This document shows positions 57,301-64,000 of a stretch of DNA of 64,000 nucleotides, piece after piece. The translations under genes were made by a program, and so were the position numbers. How positions within the stretch are numbered: the stretch's first letter is position 1; each line of letters opens with the position of its first letter. The stretch is from Camellia lanceoleosa (taxonomy: Eukaryota > Streptophyta > Magnoliopsida > Ericales > Theaceae): positions 46,471,022 to 46,535,021 of the forward strand of contig CM045768.1 in the NCBI GenBank assembly GCA_025200525.1. The letters are read 5' to 3'. The notes beneath the pieces were generated by a model. The model worked only from the letters and a program-made list of their open reading frames with translations. It had not been told where the DNA came from and ran no database searches.

Positions 57301-58406
57301 CTCCTCTTGTGAAAGTCTTGTATGACCCTTCAAAAAGGTACGTTGCTTACAAGAGGAGGACTATTCTACACCTCAGGCACAACGATGAACTCCGGGTACT
57401 AGCTTGTGTCCATGGCCAAGAAAATGTACAAGCAATCATGACCCTTCTTCAAGTATCCAGTTCTCCCAGATCAGAGTTCCCTGTAAATTTAGTTGTCCTC
57501 CACCTCGTTAAGCTCATGGGCCGTTCCTCGTCCCTGCTCATTGCACACCGGGAACGTGAGAAGCCTTCTCCCACCCCTACCATCTCTGAACGAATCTTCA
57601 ATGCCTTCAGAAAGCTCGAACTACAGAGCAATGGCCGCCTCTTTGTCCACTGCTACAAGGGCATTTCGCCTTATGCAACAATGCACAACGATGTCTGCTC
57701 TCTTGCTCTAGAAAAGCGAACGACTCTCATTATTGTACCGTTCCACAAGCTATGGGTCTACGGGCAAAGGGTAGAGACCTCATACGCATTTAGGCACCTG
57801 AACAAGAATGTACTCGACAGGTCCCCTTGTTCGGTTGGAATCCTCATAGACCGGGGGAACCGCAAGTCCCGATACATAATAGCCGATCCTTCGTCATATC
57901 GAGTTGCGGTGCTCTTCTTTGGGGGCGCCGATGATCGCGAAGCACTAGCATATGCTCGACGAATGTCGCAACATCCCAATGTAATGCTCAGTCTGATACG
58001 GTTCGCTGCTTCAAACCCCGCAATTCCAATCGTGGCGGGTACGGAACGGAGCAGGATGCTCGATGCCGATATCTTGAGCCACTTCAAGCTCAACTTGAAT
58101 CAAAGCGATCAAGTTTTGTACCAGGAAGAGGTGGTGAGCACCGGTATGGATGTGCTCAGGGTGACTAGAGCAGTGTTGGAGAATGGTTATGACCTTGTCA
58201 TGGTGGGCAGACGCCACGGAGACTCGAACATCATGCTTCAGCTTGGGAAGTGGAAACAGCGTGGGGAATTGGGGTCAATCGGTGAAATACTTGCTTCCTC
58301 AGATTTTGAATGCAGCGCTTCGGCATTGGTTATGCAGCAGCAGACCAGACTATGGGGATTGCAGGATCCAGAGGAGTCAACACACTTGAGAAAAATTAGT
58401 TTGTAG
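54313..58406 (+). CDS. CHX-type cation/H+ exchanger (CPA2 family), 3 exons, 812 aa
   Basis: Exons 54313-54576, 56034-57038 and 57237-58406 with canonical GTAAGC/CAG junctions and phase 0 throughout. Start MGSAMNAGEG is followed by the CHX leader pattern GGIWHGNNPLDYSLPTLMLQ, then GGVVLGPSILG (residue 89) and about 12 hydrophobic segments to residue about 440 (Na+/H+ exchanger domain). A soluble tail of about 370 residues has Usp-like halves (ELRVLACVHG; SPCSVGILIDRG; VAVLFFGGADDREALAYARR; VMVGRRHGDSN; GEILASSDF), as in CHX15-type proteins. Family members move K+ and H+ across endomembranes or plasma membrane. The ion-site pair usually written Asn-Asp is Cys224-Asp225 here, and the NTKG motif is NSKGIVE (residue 406). 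No stop or frameshift; it looks functional. Confidence 0.93.
54577..56033 (+). other. CHX intron 1 (1457 bp)
   Basis: GTAAGC ... GAGCAG. Contains a small tandem echo (CCTTAATGTTTAGAAATGACCA / CCTTAATGTTTGGAAATGACCA at 54887 and 54909), a (GAAAA)n run at 55521-55538, and ATAATTATG(A/C)TGTAAGCCTACC in two copies near 55545 and 55605. No coding sequence. Confidence 0.85.
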
Positions 58407-58743
58407 GTGAATTATCTTAGATTATTGTACATTCAAGAGGCAATATTGTAAACGACGACAAAAAAAAAAAAATGTAGAACAAATTGAACAACCACCATTC
58501 TATAAACATGGTGTGTGCAAATATTTTCTTTTTCAATTTATATAGATTCAATTAGATGATTGACAAGAAGGAAGAACAAATTTAATGGTCATGGTGAGTT
58601 TTATTTGTACAATATTTGACAGTTGACAGTAATGTTTACTAACCTTCTTTGCTCACCAAACTTCAGCGTTCAATTTATTGCAGAAAAAAATATATATTGG
58701 ATCCATTGTTTATACAGAAAGAATAATTCAACAGAATATTTAA
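58407..58743 (+). other. CHX 3' flank
   Basis: AT-rich, likely 3' UTR at first; A-run at 58459-58471. Nothing else recognised up to the MITE at 58744. Confidence 0.4.
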
Positions 58744-59230
58744 GGCTGTGTTTAGAACGATTTTCAAACTATGATTCTATCCTCACATTTCAATATGATG
58801 TTTGGATAGGATGTTCAAAGTAGATTTTCACAACATTTAGAAAACTCAGTGTGAGGCGCGATTTTCATTTTTTTTTTGAAATATGGCCTAACCGGACGTC
58901 CCACCAATCGCCCGGCCGGTTGACTGGAACAATGTAATTTTTTTTTTTTTTTTGCAATTGACATGTTAATTTTTATATATTCGAAAAAAATATTTTTCAA
59001 ATTTTTAAAATTTTTTTATGTGCTTTAATAGAATTTTGAATTGTATGTTTGATTATGAGTTGTAAGTTTTTGTATCAAATATCATATGTCATATCAAAAA
59101 TTCCCCACTCAATTCAAAACTCTTTTACTAAACAAATTTTTCACACTCAAATCATAATTCCAAAACTCACAAACTCAAAATACAATTTCTACTCTTAAAT
59201 CATATTTAAAAAGCTCTACCAAACACAACC
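58744..59230. mobile_element. Harbinger/Tourist-like MITE with related empty site
   Basis: 487 bp from GGCTGTGTTTAG to CCAAACACAACC (12-bp imperfect inverted repeat). Left flank TAA, right flank AAA. The related sequence near 29833-29862 reads GGAATATTTAAACTC with no insert, exactly where this element sits (GAATATTTAA | AAACTT), so TAA was duplicated and one copy mutated. Carries CCTAACCGGACGTCCC at 58889. Confidence 0.75.
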
Positions 59231-59300
59231 AAAACTTTTTTTCAATTGAAAATACAAACAGAATATCTAAACAAATTAAAAATAAAGTCTTATAAATTAC

Positions 59301-60091
59301 TAGAGGTGCTTGCGGTTTAGCGATTCGGTTGCGGCCAAAGGAATCTCAAATCTGACATCCGTCCAAAACTAAGGGGATTGAAAAAAATCAATCTGCAACC
59401 GTCCGCTCGTCATCACGTATCCGTCCAAAATGCGGCGAATTGGTTCGGTTCAGTCGATTTAAACAGATCGATATATCCGCTGCTTACCTCTAGTTGAATA
59501 TATTTGGTTGAAAAATAGTTTTCAACTTGAATATATTTTTTGAGTTGAAAAAAATAAATATATTATTTATCTATATTTTTTGGTTTTTAAATCTAACTCT
59601 AAAAATAATAAATAAAAAAGATGATATATACCGGTTGGTTTTTATTTTCAAAAATAGATATAGATGTAATAATACAGAGGCATACAATTTCTACTATTGT
59701 TCTAATCATAGTTTTGGTGGTTTTATGTGGATGAAGCATGTTGTGATTATAATAAGTGGATGAGGCATACAGTAATTTTAATATTCTAAAGTTTAAAACT
59801 TTCTTTTTTTGGATGAGACATGCACTGATTGTGATATTTTTTTCAAGTCATCGATTGTTATACTTTTTTTTTTTTTTTTTTAAGAAGTGCACAAGTTGAA
59901 TTATGCTGAAAATTTATAAAATTTTAAACCGCTAAACCGATTCGCATCCATCTGCCAATCCGCCAATTTGCTCAATTCACATCTGCCGAATTGGTGGACA
60001 GATTCGAATTGATTTTTTTTAATCCGCCAATCTGACAGACGGCTGATGAATTAAAGATTTCATAATCGCAACAGACCCGCGCCTACCTCTA
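59301..60091. mobile_element. GCGG-rich hAT-like composite repeat, related to 29204-30076
   Basis: Left part (59301-59492) is bounded by TAGAGGTG and TTACCTCTA; the right part ends GCGCCTACCTCTA at 60091. The middle (59527-59830) is the reverse complement of 29470-29795. Open frames in the AT-rich middle (a Phe/Ile-rich peptide) are also found in the 29-kb copy but have no coding hallmarks. Confidence 0.6.
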
Positions 60092-60367
60092 GAAAGAACT
60101 AACTTGGGGATGGTATTTTGTCATGCTCCCGCCTTTCTATCCAGATATGAAAATGAAGAGGGAATGAGATTTGCTTTTCCAGTTCCATTTTTTCTGTCCT
60201 GCTTCGATTATATTATTATATAATTTAATTTGTTTAAACATCTCATTTTTGTCTCATAAATGTTATATCATCTCTCTCATTAGTAACGATTCCACGTAGG
60301 AATAACAAATTAACCAACACTCTGTACTTCATCACTTCACCAATTTTTCAGATCATGTAATAATGAG

Positions 60368-60906
60368 TAGGGGTGTAATTTTGGCCCGGCCCGGCCCGTT
60401 CGGGCTCGTGCCGAGCCGAGCCCATGTCAAGCCTTGCGGGCTCTCGCTAAAAAATCCGACTGGCCCACGGGCTAGAAAACTAGGCCCAGGCCTTAGTCCA
60501 GGCCTAAGGGTATTCGAACTTTGGGTAGGCCAGTGGGCCGGGCCTCAAGCCGGGCCCATGGACTTGGGCCTGGGCTTGGGCTTTGAGCAGGCCTAAACAA
60601 TTTTTTAAAATTTTTAAAATTTTTTCCATCAAAATTTTATTATTTTCTATTAAAAAAAAATTGGGCATCGGGTGGGCTAGACGGGCCGAGCCTCAGGCCG
60701 AGCTTTTGGGCGGGCCTTGAGCGGGCCAACGGGCCAGGCCAAGTGGACCGGGCCCATGGGCCGGGCCGGGCTTCAAAACGATAGCCCAAGCCCTAACCCG
60801 AGGCATCAGGCTAGGCTTGGGCTCGGGCCTTAACGGACTGGGCCCACCTCGGGTCGCGGGTGGGCTTCGGGCTGCCCGTGGGCCACGAGTCAAAATTACA
60901 CCCCTA
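60368..60906. mobile_element. hAT MITE, perfect 8-bp TSD ATAATGAG
   Basis: 539 bp with 16-bp perfect inverted ends TAGGGGTGTAATTTTG / CAAAATTACACCCCTA and ATAATGAG at 60360-60367 and 60907-60914. Subterminal arms are extremely rich in GGCCCGGCC/GGGCCGGGC words (about 60% GC or more), around an AT-rich middle (60600-60660). The Gly/Pro-rich frames here are artefacts of these words. Confidence 0.92.
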
Positions 60907-60914
60907 ATAATGAG

Positions 60915-61161
60915 GAACAAGACAAGAGTGGGATACTATAAACTTGACTCACCTATCGATTGTCATTCTTAAACTAACTAAAGCATGAAAAAGGTTTTTG
61001 GTTGGCATATGACCCATAATTTAAAATCAAACCATGAGAATGAGAAATTAAGCAAAAGTTTATTTTGAATGCTTTAGATGTAATCTTGGATATTTTTTTT
61101 GTTGATATGTAATCTTGGATGTTGTTTTTGTTGATCAAGTAGGGTTTAGAACAAAAGTTAA
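60915..61161. other. AT-rich intergenic DNA
   Basis: No gene or repeat of note apart from a short echo TGTAATCTTGGAT at 61078 and 61108. Confidence 0.4.
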
Positions 61162-61374
61162 GGTCTCATTTGGCAAGTTAACATTTTAGTCAAAAAGTTA
61201 TTAAAAAAGTCAAAAAGTCTATAAACTATATCAAAAAGTCAAAAATTCTCTTTTCTTTTTACTTTTTGCATATCTTTTCGTAAAAAGTAAAAAAATCACT
61301 CCAAATATATTAATTTTTTCTATCTCATATTTTAACTAAAAAATTATTAAAATAACATATTTCCAAACGAGACG
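61162..61374. mobile_element. Tourist-like MITE, TSD TAA
   Basis: 213 bp; ends GGTCTCATTTGG and CCAAACGAGACG are inverted (10 of 12), flanked by TAA at 61159-61161 and 61375-61377. The core has AAAAAGTCAAAAAGT on one arm and TTTTTACTTTTTG on the other. Confidence 0.7.
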
Positions 61375-64000
61375 TAATAATATTGAAAGACTAAACCCTT
61401 GGTTACTGAATCTCTCCAATCTAGAGAGAGAGAGAGTCAAACCAAAATCTCCCCACAAAGTTCATCAATAATAATATCAAGTAAGCTCATGGGGATCTCC
61501 AACCTACCCTTTCATTGGATTGTCTATGATGCACAATCAAAAGCATATATTTTGGTTAATGCCAAAGTTCAGATGGTGAAGTCCAAAATTTATTGTGATG
61601 ATGCTTCATTTTAAATTAAGCAACAGCAATTGACTCTAATGGGATGCCCAATGGAATTCAACTAGTAAAATCACAGTTGATAATACAATCACTAAGTAAT
61701 GATATACAAATAGAAATTGTATAGAATTGTCGATTTATCATTTTAAAATATTAAAAAAAATTAAGATGATTCTTAATGTCAAAATAGCCAACGACATCAT
61801 TTTAGTGATAATTCTGTATAAAAATTCTGAAAACATCACTTGGAATAGAAATCTATGATTTTTTTTTTTTTTTTAAATGCCTATGGTTCATATAATGTAT
61901 GTAAATATTTAGTATATAAATGATTGGATGGAGTTAGATAAAGAGATGTAAGTATTGAGTGTCCAATATTTATGGGGGGTAGAGAGGGAGAAGAGGGAAT
62001 CCATGTGAGGGCTCACTTACACGAAATATATATATGTTTAAAAAGGGACTTTTGCCAGTTATTTGTTTGCATTTGTTTTGGTGTAGCTTGGACTTGTCGC
62101 CATTTCAATACTTCAGATTTATGCCATAATATGAAAACTTGATTTTTTTTTACGTAAATTTTATTTTTTTTAAAAAAACCAAAATGATAGGGTAATATTA
62201 TTTTTGTAAATAGAAGGTGTTTTCATGAGTGTTTTATTTTAAAATAAAAAGTCTATCTTCTAAAAATTATATGAATTTTTAATTTATTTATTATCACCAT
62301 TAATAATGGCACAGGGTTAGAGCTTCTCTAAAAAGAGAGTTGTTTTCATGTATGTATTAATAATCACGATTTGATATTTAATTAGTTTTAAAATTTAATT
62401 TAAATAAAAAGATAAATTACATTGAGCTCTCCTCACATTAATTGCCCAAATCAATTCACAACGGCTGTTAGATTATATGCATTACATCTCATAATGAGCC
62501 ATTTTATATGCTACCTAAATGAAAATTTATTAAATATTTTTGGAGTGTAATGTAGCATTATTTATGTAGTATTTTGGATTAATAAAAAAATCGTAACGCA
62601 CAAAGTGAGTTGTTTTTTATTTCTCAACTGCATAATAAAAATGAGTCAACATATCATTCATAAAAAATTTTATTATGTGATTAATTTTAAACACTATATA
62701 AATAATATCACATAATATTTTAACATTATTGAATAATTATCTCAAGTTGAAGGTTAGTTTATAATAGTAGTGCATGACAAGTACAACAAGATGTGAAGAT
62801 GAGAAAGTATGCAAATAATTTATCAATTAATGTCATAGAAAGCTGTACATAAGTTTTTTTAAGATCAAAGTTCCTCTCCAGATTAGCTTCTTTTGTTTTT
62901 AAGAGGGATTAATCTTTCCTTTTTTTAATCATAGATATATAGTATATGAGTAAAAATTCTATAAAAAATTTTATCAAATATCTCACATGGGTGGAATTGT
63001 TTTGAACAAGCAAGATTAGCTCACAGGATGATTGTAAATTGGCAATGATTAATCTTTTTTTTTTAAATCATAGATATATAGTATATGCGTAATGTTAAAG
63101 ATGCTAAAAATTTTATCAAAAATTTTATAAAATATCTCACATAAGTGTGGGATTTACACAATGTGAGTCTCATGAATTTCATACCCATATAAAATATTTA
63201 GTAAAATTTTTATTAGAATTTTTAAAATTTCTAATATTTTTGATAGTATGTTGGTTTAGAAGCCACTATCCTATATTCACTCCTATTTTGCTGGCCAACA
63301 AAATGTCTCATTTGCTTAATGAGTGTATATTGACTTCATTAAATGAGCATCATAAGCTTGTCTTATTTATGCCGCAATTTTATGGTGCCACATGGGGACA
63401 TGATTAGCAATAAACGTACCTATATACAATCACAGCTGTTCATCACTGTCATTCTCAAATTAACATTTTGTTAGATGATTTCATCTGTGCACCAATAATT
63501 TGTTTTTGCCCTTTGGCAGAAAATGAAATGTTTTTTTGTTACAAAATTTTGACCACACAATTGCTCATATTTGACTTCTAAAATTAAAGACTAGTTTGGC
63601 ATGTATTAAATAAGTTAAAAAGTCAAAAGGTCACTATCTTATTTAAGTCACATTATCTTATTTAAATCATATCACATCTCTAACACATCACATCAAACCC
63701 AACCCAAACCCAACTCAAACTCACCAATAAGTCAAAAAGTACATTTTTTTAAGACATCCCAAACCAACCCTTATAGTTGCCAGAAAGTAGTTTTCTTGAA
63801 TTTTATAATAGGGGTGTTTGGCAACAAAGATTTTAGTGTTTTTTTTTTCTTCTTAAAATTTATAAAAAAGATAAATAGATTAAAATAGTTAATAAAAAAA
63901 ATGTCACATCGAGTTTATAATCATTTTATTTTTTCTTTCACAAACATCACACTCAATTATAAAAAAAAATTCAACTATTTTCTTAAACACAAAAATTTTA
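61375..64000. other. Gene-free AT-rich DNA with small repeats
   Basis: Contains a (GA)n stretch at 61423-61434 and a direct repeat of about 90 bp (AATCATAGATATATAGTATATG at 62926 and 63068, offset about 142). A MITE-like segment at about 63585-63772 (GACTAGTTTGGCATG ... ATCCCAAACCAACCC) and a MITE running off the window from about 63810 are also visible. Short open frames lack domains. Confidence 0.45.
63810..64000 (+). mobile_element. MITE, cut by the window end, copy of 13300-13500
   Basis: Starts at AGGGGTGTTTGGCAACAAAG and continues with TTTTAGTG, ATTAAAATAGTTAA, GTCACATCGAG and TTTCACAAACATCACA, which match the - strand of the 13.3-13.5-kb copy. Confidence 0.5.

Noticed and set aside
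59527..59763. Phe/Ile-rich frame conserved with 29565-29795
   Set aside because: Conserved only because both are copies of one repeat; no coding signature.
60363..60920. Gly/Pro-rich proteins on both strands
   Set aside because: Translations of the GGCCCGG arms of a MITE with a perfect target duplication.
1..64000. tRNA, rRNA or organellar DNA insertions
   Set aside because: I saw no cloverleaf with A/B boxes, no rRNA segment and no plastid or mitochondrial gene; the Met-tRNA matches are primer sites of retroelements.

Overview
This is plant nuclear DNA. It is AT-rich, with GT-AG introns and CT/TA microsatellites. Two host genes resemble angiosperm families: a plant-type FkbM-fold methyltransferase and a CHX cation/H+ exchanger. 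They sit in a sea of plant transposons, and the style fits a eudicot, perhaps woody; the species is not identifiable from sequence alone.

Layout. 1-10.6 kb: the inside and right part of a decayed MULE DNA transposon. It holds a MuDR-type transposase on the + strand and a convergent Ulp1-like (C48) protease gene on the - strand, with a short GAGAAATT-type motif scattered through both. 10.6-18 kb: gene-poor AT-rich DNA with MITEs and a WRKY group IIa-like gene fragment that looks captured by a small element. 18.2-19.7 kb: intact single-exon methyltransferase-like gene. 19.7-24.8 kb: MITEs, a LINE RNase H remnant and hAT-type MITEs with visible 8-bp target duplications.

24.8-54.0 kb: a nested repeat block. 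Its oldest layer is a - strand endogenous pararetrovirus (Caulimoviridae-like) remnant: RT/RNase H, promoter-like segment, leader and a second ORF. It is split by a rearranged LTR element with a palindromic 5' LTR (TSD ATTAT), a solo LTR (TSD ATCTG), a 3-kb solo LTR carrying a GAUT9-like gene fragment (TSD GTGTA) and a 13.7-kb Ty1/copia-like element (TSD GTGGT). The copia element itself contains a 4.7-kb Tat/Ogre-like LTR (TSD GAGGT) and another LTR (TSD AGATT). A direct repeat of about 90 bp lies at both edges of the block.

54.3-58.4 kb: intact three-exon CHX-type cation/H+ exchanger gene (812 aa). 58.4-64 kb: MITEs (Tourist/Harbinger-like and hAT-like) and AT-rich DNA.

Only the methyltransferase and CHX genes look functional. 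The rest is transposon, viral relic or captured gene debris. The most unusual items are the palindromic LTR inside an intact TSD, the pararetroviral locus split by serial insertions with its three 29-bp TGACGTCA repeats, the two gene captures (WRKY, GAUT9), the 28-bp repeats in the transposase intron, and the CGCTCGAGCG palindrome array.
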